Shown here: positions 41,100 to 53,085 of the stretch, in pieces
How positions within the stretch are numbered: the stretch's first letter is position 1
Layout of the letters: each line of letters opens with the position of its first letter
Made by a program: the position numbers and the translations under genes
Assembly: GCA_028023455.1 (NCBI GenBank)
Contig: JAQFVV010012405.1
Location: 10,313,923 to 10,377,922 of the forward strand
Reading direction: 5' to 3'
DNA: 64,000 bases
DNA from: Epiperipatus broadwayi
Taxonomy: Eukaryota > Onychophora > Udeonychophora > Euonychophora > Peripatidae
Notes under the pieces: generated by a model
The model's input: only the letters and a program-made list of their open reading frames with translations
Database searches by the model: none
Told to the model about the DNA's origin: nothing

Positions 41100-41296
41100 A
41101 ACTAATCACCTGCAATTACTATGGATTGCAGTGACTGTTAGATAAATATATAGCCTCAACCAATCCAAAATTCCTTAAATAATAGATATATAACATTACA
41201 ATGAAAGAAAACTAATTTAATCTTATTTGAAAATACCTATGTCTTTTAGAACAATGTGCACCTAAAACTTAAGTCAGCCGCCTTCTAGTGGCAATC
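41100..41296 (-). other. Element A: 5' UTR
   Basis: Non-coding segment upstream of the ORF1 start. Its outer end (AGATTGCCACTAGAAGG on the minus strand) abuts a trinucleotide microsatellite that appears to be the 3' tail of element B. Confidence 0.5.

Positions 41297-41372
<76 letters not shown>
41297..41372. repeat. (ATT)n(GAT)n compound microsatellite
   Basis: About 16 ATT units followed by about 10 GAT units. On the minus strand it lies immediately 3' of element B and 5' of element A, so it is plausibly element B's tail. Confidence 0.95.
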
Positions 41373-41373
<1 letters not shown>

Positions 41374-43726
41374 CATCTCAACACTACTTAATTTACCAAA
41401 AGATGTGTGTTACGTAGATTTTACAAATGTTTTATAAAATCCCTTACAAGGTTTATAAAGGCATTGCAAGTATAATGATTGTTTCTTATTATATAAATTT
41501 GATCAACATTGCTGATAGGTAATTGTATATGATTATTTTTAAGGATACTTTTTTGTATGACATAGTATTGGTTGTACATAAAAATATGTTTATAACTTTT
41601 AAATTAAATTTAATTTGCCTTGATCTTGATTGGTACAGTTAGATAACTTTCATTGGTATTGAATTATTGCAATGAGTGCCTGGTATATATTTTTTTTATG
41701 TATATATTTTTTTTATGTAGCTAGTGTATTATGAAGCAGATTAAATTTCCATGAAGATTTGTAGTTCTGTCTTTTGATGTTTTTGGCTTGTAGGTTAGAT
41801 GGATCTCTCATGAATGCCCAGTTAGTTGCAAAAATGTCCAGAGGCTATGTTGTTATCTCTTTATCTGGTGTAGTTCATTGACAATTGTGGGTGAATGCCT
41901 CCTGGTGTTGTTACCTAACAAGAAGGTGCAATAGGTAAACCAGAAAGCAAATAGGTGAATGTGGCTGCATGTTCTGCAGGAATGTGTAATCTTTGGAAGT
42001 ACTAGGTTATGTAATAAATGGAAGTATCAGGCTACCTGTATGCATTTAATTTAATTTGCCATGTGAAATTTAGTCCTTGGGAGTCATTGAAAAGATGTTG
42101 AGTCTCCTTGGCTTTGTGTCATAATCTACAGAGTGGGTCTATATTTTTGTACAGATGATAATACTACAGGAAACAGATGTTGGAAGAGTGTGCAGTTTGA
42201 ACTTAATTAGGAAGTCAAAAACTTCAGTTCTAGTGGCCATTTTTAAATTGGCAGAGAAAGTAACTGTTATTTATTCCAAGCATAAGGAGGGGGTAATCAT
42301 TGCTAGGGTTTGGAGAAAGCAGGTTACATGTTTGTTGGTAAATGTGATAGAAATTGTGAGAGGTTGATCTGTCTGGTGGTACATAGAACTGAGTGAACAA
42401 GATTTGTGAGGTATGGTGTTGAAGGTGAAGATTACTTTTTAGGGGTTACTTTCAGCAGGCACTGGAGGTTTTGAAGTCTGTTGATAATAGCTGCTTTTAA
42501 GTTAATGGCTTTTTGTGTATAGAACATCCAAATTCTGTGCATGCCTCGACTGTTATACATGGGCCAGCAGTTGAGTCATCTTATGAATACTGATACAGTC
42601 TTGTGGTCCTGGAGTAATTTATTGTACATGAAGTTGATGGCAGAAATCAACACCTTTAAAAATTTGATAGTAGGTTCACAATATGTGATTTTTGTCATAG
42701 CAAGAGTATTGAGCAGGTATGTCTTGGAGTAAATTAATAGATATGCCTTAGAAAGTGGAAAAAATATTGTAACTTTGTTTGTATTATGATTCTTATAACA
42801 AGGGAACCTTCGCAAAAAGAAAATCCTAAGAATGGAGTGGGATTGCATTGGAAAATTTGGAAACATGGATTTTTTGTGAATAGAGTCCATGCACCAATTT
42901 TTGGAATTAAATTGCAATTTGTAACTTCTGTGTAGACATTAAGTATAGTTTGAAATATGGGGATTTATTTCTGAGATGGCAGGAAGACTGTGATGTTATA
43001 CATAAGGAATGTATTACAGGGTGTGTGGAATTTGGATACCTGCATTTTTATTCTGTGTTTGTTGTAAGAAGTGGATTTATCTAGAGTAAAAAGTGATGAG
43101 CTTATGGACAACTTTTGCAAGATTGACTGCATAGGATTGAAGGATGGAGAATTTCTATTATTAAGAATGATGTACAACTCACAATTTAGAAGGAGGTTGG
43201 TGATTAGGTATAACAGATTAGGCAGAAGCATTTGAATGTGTAGGTTAATCTAGATGGAAGCAAAAGCTGCTTGTATATCATGCTCAACTATACTGGAACT
43301 GCATTTTTTATTATTTCTGAAATGAGCTTAGATTTGTCATAAATATGAGTGTTGCTTGTCTGGTAAGAGCCTTTTTTGACAAACTGTAGCTATGATAATA
43401 GTGGAAATATGTGTATTTTAATGGTTATTTAGCCTGCAGAGATAGACCTGAGGTTTGTTACAACAGATATAGCCTCAGGTTTTTTAGTGAAAGGCACTAT
43501 GGAAATTGAATGCAAACCTTTTACACTGGCTATCTTCTGGGATAGGACATTATCCAGATTATTAATGTAGAGCGTAGTGAAATAACTAAATTAACTTATG
43601 ATGAATGCCAGTATTTCATGATGCCTAGGGTAACAAGAGTTTTTAATAGTGGTATGTTTGGAAGAAAATTGACTGGTTTGTGAAGGCATAGTATTTTCTG
43701 GTGGTTTATTACAAGAGTGAATACAT
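41373..43726 (-). pseudogene. Element B: ORF2 reverse transcriptase and 3' region (decayed L1/Tx1-like)
   Basis: Reading the minus strand with frameshifts shows an RT. NLDNVLSQKIASVKGLHSI, PFTKKPEAISVVTNLRSIS (R-P-I-S block), KGSYQTSNTHIYDKSKLI and EIIKNAVPV run toward the first catalytic block. Further on, ITVFLPSQK follows the place of the Y-x-D-D box, which is now M-Y-N. FQCNPTPFLGFSF matches the L-G block, and AINLKAAIINRLQNL lies in the C-terminal domain. The catalytic Asp pair is therefore lost. The plus strand looks unusually open (42155-42732), but those frames are shadows. Upstream, the element is cut at 43726 by a non-coding insertion. EN and ORF1 resume at 48170. Confidence 0.65.
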
Positions 43727-43910
43727 GTACCAGTCAAAAGATGTTCTCCATCTAACATGAACTGAAACCAATGAAACCAGACTTCAAACATGGTCAAAAC
43801 AAAAAATTATATCAAAGACCAAACTGAATTCAAACCCAATTCATGAGCTCAGATCAAAACCTAATGGACAATATATATTGATAACACATGAGTCTCTGTG
43901 CCATGAAGTA

Positions 43911-46347
43911 GCTCAATGGACATGATGATTACTGAGACCACTTATATGACTCTAACTAATGTATGATAAAATGACTATGGATATTTCTGAATAAATTCAC
44001 ATATGTATATTTGGGTTGCCAATACAAACAATGAGCATGAATTTTTAAAACTAATCAATAAATAATAAACAATCAAACCAAGTATGTATATAAAATATTT
44101 AATAATAAGCAAATATTTGTTCAAATATTTATGATGAGTATTATAAATTATCTCTAGTCTTTGGAGCGTGAATTACAATGTACAATAAATAATGGCAGTT
44201 GTACTCATATGCCAATAATTAATACGTAATTATTTAAGAAATATATTTATCTATGCCCCGACATAGTAGAAAAGTGTAAATAGCAATACCTATGGCATTT
44301 GTGCTGAATGAATTACACACATTATTCATTATTTGGTATTTTATTTGGAAAAGAAAATATGATTCTAATTTTATATAACAAGGAGGTGAGATTTATTTTC
44401 CACACATCCATAAATCAATTCAGGAACAGCATGATAAATGCATAGGCTATAACTTCAATACTTAAAAAAGAAAATTATTTAAATTATTGATAAATATAAA
44501 ATTGTTTGATTTTAATGAAATCAATTCATTATGATTTATAAAGCAAAAGAGCGGGTCTTTATTTGAACTAAGAAATAAAATGGTACTAATGCATTATGAT
44601 CAGCAAAATGAATATGAAAGAAAATGGCTTGTCAATGATTCAAGAAGTAGAAGGGCAGTTTGTATTCAACAAGTTTTTTCTGCCCTACAAATGATCCATG
44701 GAACATGGGGAAAACCAGGTCAGAACACAGCCGTGAATCTTTGGTGTTCCAATACAGCGACGAGTGAGGGAGGAAGTGATTTCTTCCTATATATTTAAAA
44801 TATCAATAATATCACTGAAATGATAAACCTAAGAAGCAAGAGGATGGCTCATGTTAGCAACATTATGAATGGTGATGATATAATGATCATCATATTTGAT
44901 TAATAAAGACCAAATTATATAATAGATGCTTAATGTAATGACCTGATCATATCAGATTAAAAATCAAACTTTTGGAGCAAATATACTTAAATGCAATTAT
45001 ATAATCATAATAATAATGCCCTTTATATCATGCTCTTCCTGAACACAATTCTAAAATATGAGATTTAAATTAGAATATATTTATTTTATTTTCCTTATTA
45101 ACCTTTTGTAAAACATTAATAAATGTGGTCAATATGAATAGATAATTTTGTATAACTTAAATAAAATAGCTGGGAGTGTAGGTTATAAACTGAGCTAACA
45201 ATATTTTTCAGCATTCGTAAAATCATATCAAACATTAAATAAATCTTTCAACTCGATAATTAATAGAACTGTATTAATTTAGTTCTAACGGGCAATAATT
45301 AAGCTATAAAATTTAGTGCAATATTATTTTCTTAGGGTGAGTTTAAATGAAAGAGATTATTGAGTTGAAAGTATTATTGGCATATTATCACAAATAAATG
45401 ATATTAATGATCATTCAAATAAATATAATTAAAATTAGTTAAAATAAACCACCAGAGTAGGAAAAAGAAAGTTAACAAAATATTAATTTTAAGACTAAAG
45501 ATAATAGAATACAGAATTACTATAACAAAATTTAACACATTACAAAATGAATAGAGAAATTTTAGACAGTAGTTAACTTAAATTATGATTTGAGATAGAG
45601 TTCATGAATAGACCAGAAGTTTGCAACTTATATAGTAAAAAGGGTTACCAGTCCTTCCATGGTTCGCTCATTAATCATAACGATAGAGTCCGGTTCGGTT
45701 TAGGAGACAATGTAGATGTGCACTTGATTCATGTGAATTTCATTTATAGATTAGTTTCCTTCTGTATTTCAGCAGCTTATGATTGGTATTGAAAAGTTCT
45801 GTTCAGCACCACCATTTTTAGGATTTATGGAGGACTTTGGGGTCCAGTAATCAGATCCCTGAAGTTAGCCACATACCATGCTGAAAATACTATTAAAAAT
45901 CAAAATTAAAAAGGACATAGTTTCTGGTGGCAACTCTTCTTAATTTAATAGTAATGGCTTTTTTTGGGGGGTATTTATATCCTTTCCTATGGTTTCCTGC
46001 CCATTCTGATTTTGATGTCTTAAGGATAAAGATTTTACATTATTACAAACCAAAATTTTCTCTAATTGATTTCCGATCCATTCCTCGAATAAAACTTTGA
46101 AATCCATTACCTTTGAATTCATTTTCTATTTAGAAAATGAATTTGTAAAATCTGAACAAACGAATTTCAATTTAGCACCATCCTTAAAGTTTTAACATCA
46201 TTTTTAACTAATTAATAAAAGATGCCCTATTGTCTTTGAGAAAGGATGACCTGAAAGCTTATTGAAAGAATGTAACCTTTAATCATATAAATTTAAACAA
46301 AATGGTAAAATATGAAATAAAAAATTCCGATGTAATAAAACTTTATA
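43911..46347. other. Interior of the 4.4-kb insertion: no gene recognised
   Basis: AT-rich. Open stretches at 44580-44798 and 45604-45792 have no recognisable family, codon pattern or repeat. Around 45960 there is a short T/G homopolymer run. Confidence 0.45.
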
Positions 46348-47851
46348 ACAAATATATACATCTGGGTCTCATTTTATGCGGTAGATAGGTTCCTCAGAAA
46401 ACATGTACAAAAGAAATTGCACAAACATAGACTGAACTTACCTTGAAAAATGGGGGATACGTACTGTAATTTTCCAAAAATCGCATAAAAGCAAAAACAT
46501 AAAATTACTTTAAAATTCGCATAAAAAATAAAATAAAATAAAATATGATTAATAAAAAGTTTCAAATTTGAAAAAAAACGTTACAAGACAAACCTTTTCA
46601 CTTTTTTTATTAACTATAGTATTTAATTTTATTCAAAACAATATATTTTTATGTGTAATTTACAGTATTTTCATACATGTATGGTATTTTAATAATTATC
46701 GCTATTTGAGACACCAGAGTCGTCATGATGCGATGTGATATGAGGTACTGTAGCTTCTCCTTAAATGAAGTCAAGAGGAAATACAACTAAAATGTTTTCT
46801 AATTACTGTTGATTCTTCCCATATTGCTAAGCGATCTAAAATTCAAATTTTTGTTTCCAAATAAATTCATTTTCTTGGGTGTATTTTCCTCTCCATTAGG
46901 GTAAACTAAAAGTTTAAAATAAAAATAACTTAAACTTACGATAATAAAAAGACACTGACTCACCACTGTTGGACAAAATTTAATTAAAACTAATAATTAA
47001 AAATTAAATTCTTATTTTTGTCTTTAATTTTTTAATTTTCAATTCCATTTAAAAATCAAATTTCATCATTTCAGATCACGTTACATAATTTTTAAATTGG
47101 TAATTACAATTAAAAATCAGATTTTAATTGTCAAATTTAATTGTGCCCATCACTGCTACTCACCTTTTAAAAATAAACTTGCGGACACTAAATGATTAAT
47201 TGATTACATACTCTTTTTTTAAAAAGCAAAAATAGAATGTGCAAAAACAATAACATACATAGTATAGGCATCTATAATATTTGAACAGATTTACATTATA
47301 GACTTGTAAAATTTATTACTTGCGGACACTAAATGATTAATTGTTTACATACACTTTTTAAAAAAGGCAAAAATAGAAGGTGATTTAAAATGCAAAAACA
47401 ACAACATATACATAGTATAGGCATCTATAACGTTTGAACAGATTTACATTATAATCTTGTAAAATTTAATACATGTATATAAAATGGGGAAATAAATTGA
47501 TTTTAAGTGAATTATGAACTTATCGGAGTTCAACTTCCATCTAATAATTTCAATATTGTCAGCACTTTATAATAGTACTGTAATAGATTTTATGCAATAA
47601 ATATTAGATGGAAGTCGAAATCTGATAATGCACGATTACTTTAAATATGACGTGAGTGCATGAAATTTATATTTAAAGTAATAGCACATTATCGATTCTC
47701 ATCTTCTGATCTAATAATTTTTATCACATAAAAGAAAACTGCTTACAAAGATATTAAGAAGAAACATGAATCACATAACTTCAAAATCGCATTAAATAAA
47801 TCTGCATAAAACAAGACTCGGGTCTATTTAACTATCTACAAATATATACAT
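46348..47851. mobile_element. 1.48-kb non-coding element with pogo/Tigger-like ends
   Basis: The 14-mer ACAAATATATACAT occurs at 46348-46361 and again at 47838-47851. Between them the left end reads GGGTCTCATTTTATGCGG and the reverse complement of the right end reads GTCTTGTTTTATGCAG. Just inside, strings such as TCGCATAAAAGC and TCGCATAAAA recur, with a GGGGGATACGTACTGTA segment. This wording is reminiscent of Tigger/pogo terminal sequences. However, those insert into TA, so a 14-bp duplication is unexpected unless the element inserted differently. The interior has a 141-bp tandem duplication and no transposase ORF. Confidence 0.5.
47178..47472. repeat. Tandem duplication, 141-bp period, two copies
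   Basis: Both copies start CTTGCGGACACTAAATGATT and end around CTTGTAAAATTTA. The second carries a small insertion and scattered substitutions, so the duplication is not very recent. Confidence 0.9.
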
Positions 47852-48169
47852 AGATCTCACATAATTAAAATATATATATTTTTTATGAATATTTTATTGT
47901 GAGGTAATTAATATAACATTAACAAATTTAAACATAAGATAATTAGCCTCAATAAATACTTAAATAATAGCCTGTTTTAACTGAAACTAACATATATTGA
48001 AGATAGCATAAAGTCTCATTACATTCAGAAATATTCACTGTTAGTGACAGGGTTTGAATTAAATTAAAGTGGATCTCATGAAGCTCAGATTGAACTTAGA
48101 TCTGACCACTCCAGTAAGGTGTATCACATTTTATCCAGTACATACACCTATGTCAGTTTAAAGTGCCAT

Positions 48170-49000
48170 AGAGACCTTTGATGATAATGGATGACCAAAT
48201 GCCCAGCATATGTATGCTCTTATTTATGCACACTGCTGCATTAGGAAAATTGTTTTTATTATTTCAACTGCTTGTAGACATGATGGTAAGTTTGGGTGAG
48301 CCTGCTTAACTGTTTGTATGATTTTGGGTGAACTTAGTGTGACAATTTACTTAGGTAACTCATTTTCAATGTTAGCAGATGCAGAGGTGAGGGGACCATC
48401 ATGTTATGTGTTGTATATTAAATGATAACATGAGTATGAAGGCAAAATGGATGTTACCTGGAGTTACTAAGGTTAAACATGATCACTTGGGAAAAGTAGT
48501 CTGAAAATGGTGTAGGCTTAAGGCTGTTATATTAGATGGTGAAACATTGGAGAGTAAAACATAATGAGTGTGGCATGCCAGTTGTTGTGAAAAGTGATTA
48601 AACCAGGTAGTAGAAAACTCTGGGTACTCATTAGTTGGTTGTTTAAGAGGTAAAGCCATTTATTTATAAAAGTTCAGTTATATAGAATGAAACCATCCAT
48701 TAATATGGTTGGTGTTGGATACTCATATGGACAGAATTGATGGTTTGAATGTTATATGTGATGACTGTAGGGCCAGGGTGATTAGAGATCAATACTATGT
48801 TTAATGCTGCTATATGGTGGTGAAAGAGGAAATTAGTAAGTATCCATCAATACATAGAATTTTAATGACTTGATAGGGAAATCAAAGGTGATAAGAATAC
48901 CAGTATCTGCTGATGGTGAGGAAGTATTTTGGGGGAAAATACAATAGTATAGAGATAGTAAGTGAGGTCAATTCCTCTGTATATTTTGATTTTTAGTAAT
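48170..49000 (-). pseudogene. Element B: decayed ORF2 endonuclease
   Basis: Minus-strand translation at 48700-48480 reads WLYLLNNQLMSTQSFLLPG, then TFHNNWHATLIMFYSPMFH and LLFPSDHV. This matches, block for block, WLHRLSFPLMSGEG, RHTSLIDLVFYSPMLH and ISDHLASIV of element A's endonuclease, including the terminal catalytic Asp-His. The metal-binding Asp of SLID is replaced (TLIM). Stops occur throughout. The G-rich plus strand here, without plus-strand coding similarity, is explained by this minus-strand origin. Confidence 0.65.
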
Positions 49001-51090
49001 CCAAGGAGAAAAGGTTGAATGATAGTAATTCACTTCTGTATTTGGTATAGCTTTGATGATGAATTGAGGGCACAAAGAATGAGACCTGTTATTTTTAGCT
49101 TCATGGAGTATAAAAAGGGTTAATGATGCCAATGTGAGTTTTTTTAAAGCAAGAAAATGTAAAATGACATTATATTCTGCTAAACTGGAGTATCTGTGGC
49201 TGAAATTGTTTGTTGATCAATTGCTACTGAGGGTGATTGATCAGTTTGGTTGGAGGGGGTTCATTGTTGAGATGGTATTGGTGCTGGTTTGGAGGATGAG
49301 CAAGGTGAGTGATCAGGATAGTACAGTGAGATGATGGTGTACTTGGTTTTGTAAGGGTCATCATTAATTTTATTAATGAGTGATATGTGGTCTATATCAT
49401 TAGTTTTTGGTGTTTTTTGTTTATTTTTCTTAGGCCTACCATGCTTTCATTTTGCTTTCATTAGGTGTCAGATGTGGAGAAGAAATTGGTATTGGTAATA
49501 GGTATGATGCAATTGTTTCCTAGATATTTAATGAACTTTTTTTCTTATGATGTCTTAAATCTGTGCTGTTTGATGTGGAGCCATCTCAAGAGGAGGCTAG
49601 GTAATCATGCTATAATCCAGCATTTTGCTGTATCAGGGGAGTAGCAGATTGACTAGATTCTGTACTTAACACTGACAGTGCATATATAATGGGGATAGAA
49701 TGACAAATTTGCTCATATGTGACTATGAAATCCATTGATATTAAGTTGTATCTTTAGAGTGGGATGGAGGAGTAGCCAGGGGACTGTTGAACCATTAGGA
49801 TCGCTGTTGTTGCAAGCACAAGCTGCTGACTGGCTAGATTCTAATTATTGCTGATTGTTTACAAATTTGTTTTAAGGATAGTTGTTGATGAAGGTGAGGC
49901 CAAGGATTGAAGCAATGAGTTGCAAGATGACACCTCTCTCCACAGGCATAGCATTGAGGTTATAGACCACAAATATATAAACATCAGGTTAAACTCTTGG
50001 TCAAGAATTTGAGTGAGGATCATATTTGGGTCAAGCTCTGGATGCAGTTGAATTTTGAATTTATTAATTGTTGCCTGGAATAGGTACAGGGGTATACTTG
50101 AGAAGAATTGATTGAAAGAAGGTGACTTTGCCAAAGGACTGCATCATCCATTGAAAATCTTGTGGGTGTATCCAAAATAAGTATTTATAATCCTTGAGAT
50201 GCAGTTGTTCTGATTTGGATTAATGGTTATCAACACATAATTTCCAAGTGCTTTAATTTTACAGCAACTACATTTGGGTAACCTGACAAAATTTCAATCC
50301 CTATGTATATATGTCTGATTGAATCGCATGCATTGTAATGGCATGATAGAGATATTTCTGAGTGAAGTTGTAGAGATATACAATCTTATCAGTGAATAAT
50401 AACACCAGAGATCGAGTGAAAAAAATCTCTTAAATGTTATATAAAGATCTTAGGGAATAGGGTTGAAAAATATGTCACTAATATTTGCTAGTGTTTCTAA
50501 TATTTAGTCAATGGTGATAGGAGCATGGAAGTGTCATATATTTAACTCTAAATCTGTGATCTCATTAAGAGTAGTTTTGCAAAAATGTGGAAATTTTGGA
50601 GGGTTAAGATTACATTTTTGTTACTATGGAAGGTTTGTATGTTATTGCTGATGACATTTGCATATGTTTTTTTTTAGAATTTGTACTATGATCTTCAGAG
50701 ACAGTAATACCGTTTGAACCTATATACTGTTAACTTGGAAAATTTGTGCATCAGTGTTGACATTTACATCTGTTTGGTTAGGATTTGGACTTTGATTTCT
50801 TAAGCTGTTGAGTTTAATTTTTGAAGTAAGTAATATCTTCTGAATCTATACTCTGGATACTAAAGAGAATTTGTTCATAGGAGCTGATGACATTTCTGTA
50901 TGCTTGCTTAGGATTTGGATTTTTTTTCTGAAGCTGTTGATTTTATTGGAAATTTTGTCCTGTGGCTATGAAGTATTTCTCCATTGTTGCTAATAAAGTT
51001 CTGATATGTTTGATTAAAATATGGACTTTACTTCACAGTTTACAATATTGGCTGAGATATCTGGTCATGTTGCAGCTCCATGCCATATTT
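49001..51090 (-). pseudogene. Element B: decayed ORF1 with zinc knuckle
   Basis: At about 49895-49960 the minus strand reads PQCYACGERCHLATHC, a complete CX2CX4HX4C knuckle directly comparable with PQCFHCKEHGHIINNC of element A. Upstream (50134-49859), VTFFQSILL and YTPVPIPG remain from the globular part of ORF1. 50200-51090 keeps the same skew (T/G-rich plus strand) with no clear frame. Stops and frameshifts are frequent. Element B is thus an older relative of element A. Confidence 0.6.
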
Positions 51091-51156
51091 GACCTTGATT
51101 AAATGATTAAATAACAATTTTTTTCAAATTTATAATAAGAAAACTGGCAAAAGTGC

Positions 51157-51157
<1 letters not shown>

Positions 51158-51196
<39 letters not shown>

Positions 51197-51197
51197 C

Positions 51198-51255
<58 letters not shown>
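51158..51255. repeat. (TAA)n microsatellite, interrupted once
   Basis: Two (AAT/TAA)n blocks separated by a TGC interruption near 51196. Confidence 0.97.
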
Positions 51256-51404
51256 GGTTGATTAAAAACTGGGAACTGTAGAGAGGTAAAAATTTTACCT
51301 TGTCAGCGTGGTATTTAAAGTACTTTGAGACTATATAAAATAGACCTACAAAACTGTGTACAATTCAGATAAACTGATTTTTGCTGAACTATTATTGTTG
51401 TTAT

Positions 51405-51406
51405 TG

Positions 51407-51482
<76 letters not shown>

Positions 51483-51533
51483 CATCATCATTATTATTAT
51501 TGTGGTTATTATTATTATTATTATACATAATAA
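51405..51533. repeat. (ATC)n(ATT)n compound microsatellite
   Basis: Alternating CAT/ATC and TTA/ATT blocks. ORFs reading poly-Ser/Leu or poly-Asn/Asp across it are artefacts. Confidence 0.97.
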
Positions 51534-51879
51534 TATTTTTCTCTTTTAAAGTTTCAAATCACTTATGTAAAACATCATATAATTTTCGATCTAACTTATT
51601 GTTATTGATATTGGGAAAATATATATTAATGATAATAAGTTCAATTAACTAATCATATCAATTAGCCCATATCATCATACAAATTGTCAATAGACATGTC
51701 AGAAAGTTTGTAAAAAATATAATAAACATCAATAATTACAGGATGACTTTGATACATCCATGTGGGTTTGCAAATCCGTAAAGCAAATCTACATGGGCTT
51801 ATCAAAAGGTATAATATGCCAAACAAACTACCAGTCAATAACTATAAAAAAAACAACTTATTTGCAATAGTTTGATTAT
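51534..51879. other. Non-coding spacer
   Basis: Nothing recognised between the microsatellite and the repeat copy that follows. Confidence 0.5.
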
Positions 51880-52212
51880 AATACATTAAATATCAGCCTT
51901 TTCAAGCTATTATGCATGCGTTTTTACGAGTGTTAATAATAAATGAATACTTTCACTCCCAACACAAGATATAGTATTTAGGAAAGAATAAAATTAATCC
52001 ACTTATTCTTTCCAACCCAAATGCTTATATATGAGCAAATCTTAAGTACTGAAAGTGAAAGCATGAAGATAGACCACTCACTTTAAATTACTGTTTACAA
52101 TGTCTGAATGAATGACATCGACAAAATTATCTAGAATTTACTAAACGTCACTCTCAAATGAAACTTAAACATATGTAAATAAGCATAAATGCTTATTTAC
52201 ATATGTTTAAAT
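51880..52212. repeat. Solo copy of the unit found in the 38082-39158 palindromic array
   Basis: Begins TAATACATTAAATATCAGCC and follows the same ~300-bp consensus to ACATATGTAAATAAGC. It then turns into a short hairpin (AAGCATAAATGCTTATTTAC). It shows that the unit is an independent dispersed repeat and not a locally generated duplication. Confidence 0.9.
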
Positions 52213-52750
52213 TGTTTGATTATGCAAATTGAGCAAAAATGTTGTTTCAGTCACAATTTATTTCAGATGTCACATTTTCCACCCTGATCACAAAAATAAA
52301 AATAATGTGTTATATAGTTTTAAAAATCTTTAACATCTTCCCAGTGAGCAATAGAACTTTGAATAATATTGATTTTAAAAAAAAAGTTGTTCATTAATAA
52401 AAATATTAATTTGATTTTTTTGAAAAAAATATTGAGAATAATAGTAATTTATAATGTGATAAGGAATGATCTGTAATTATGTGTACTTATTACTAAAATT
52501 AATAATTGTCAACAAGTGAATAGAAGCAAATTTAGTGCTTGTAAAGTAAATCAATGTAATATATATATATATATAATCATGGTAAGAATAAATTTTACCT
52601 GTGCTTTTTATATTATTACAATGTTCTCTATTGTGAGATTTCAAATTGTTAAATGAAATTAATCAATATCTACTTTTATTCTAGATCTGATAGAAAGTAA
52701 CATTACAAGTGATAGTATACAAGTGTAAATTGCCTCAGTTGACAATCATT
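52213..52750. other. AT-rich non-coding DNA
   Basis: Nothing recognised. Confidence 0.5.
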
Positions 52751-52754
52751 TTCA

Positions 52755-52930
52755 TGCATTATCGATTAACTGCAGGATAAAGATCTTTCCAAGTTTAATC
52801 CAGTTTCTCCAACCTTTAGCCTCTCTTTGTAATACACCAGAAAAATTTTCAATTTCTATCTCACACATGGTCTCCTTTTATGTCCTTTATGTGAGACTCT
52901 TGGAATCCATTTTGATGTATGAGGTGAAGC
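52755..52930 (-). mobile_element. RTE 3'-end fragment (RTE-5)
   Basis: CATTATCGATTAACTGCAGG, AGATCTTTCCAAGTTTAATC, TCTCACACATGGTCTCC and CTCTTGGAATCCA correspond in order to the 3' terminal ~170 bp of RTE-2 (11570-11740). The fragment is severely 5'-truncated and diverged. Confidence 0.8.
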
Positions 52931-53004
52931 CTTCTATTTGTACAATTACTTACTTTTAAAGCCCTGTTTTAAATAATATTTATGTACATCTTATGAAAAG
53001 CTGT

Positions 53005-53085
53005 ATTGCCTAACGATATGTTCATCCGCGTGCTCATGTCGTATGTTCAAATAATGGCTGGATAAAACTAAAAAAAAATAAAATT
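53005..53085 (+). repeat. Possible tRNA-derived SINE fragment
   Basis: TTGCCTAACGATATGTTCATCCGCG resembles the D-arm/A-box half of a tRNA. ATGTTCAAATAATGG about 35 bp later resembles a T-arm B box, followed by an A-rich tail (ACTAAAAAAAA). The spacing and tail suit a tRNA-derived SINE. The match is loose and no second copy was found in the window. The stated pieces are kept to short blocks because the rest is not conserved. Confidence 0.3.

Larger units (their letters stand above)
43727..48146. mobile_element. 4.4-kb non-coding insertion splitting element B; same family end as the 14541 insertion
   Basis: The left end (TGTACCAGTCAAAA at ~43727) and the next ~180 bp match the left end of the 7.6-kb insertion. 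At the other side, ATCCAGTACA at ~48146 gives mirrored TGTAC/GTACA ends with TACA on both flanks, a possible 4-bp TSD. The sequence inward of the right end (reverse complement of ~47970-48146) shows only weak similarity to the left end, including an ATTCAAACCC block. Removing the segment puts element B's RT next to its EN in the right order and strand. The interior is non-coding and contains a further inserted repeat (46362-47837). Confidence 0.5.

Noticed and set aside
42155-42732. Plus-strand ORFs suggesting a gene
   Set aside because: The minus strand carries L1/Tx1-type RT and C-terminal blocks in the right order, so the plus frames are shadows of a decayed LINE.
44580-44798. 72-codon ORF with mixed composition
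   Set aside because: No homologous motif, no supporting neighbours, and a length expected by chance.
51346-51652. Poly-Asn/Asp and poly-Ser/Leu ORFs
   Set aside because: Translations of the (ATC)n(ATT)n microsatellite.
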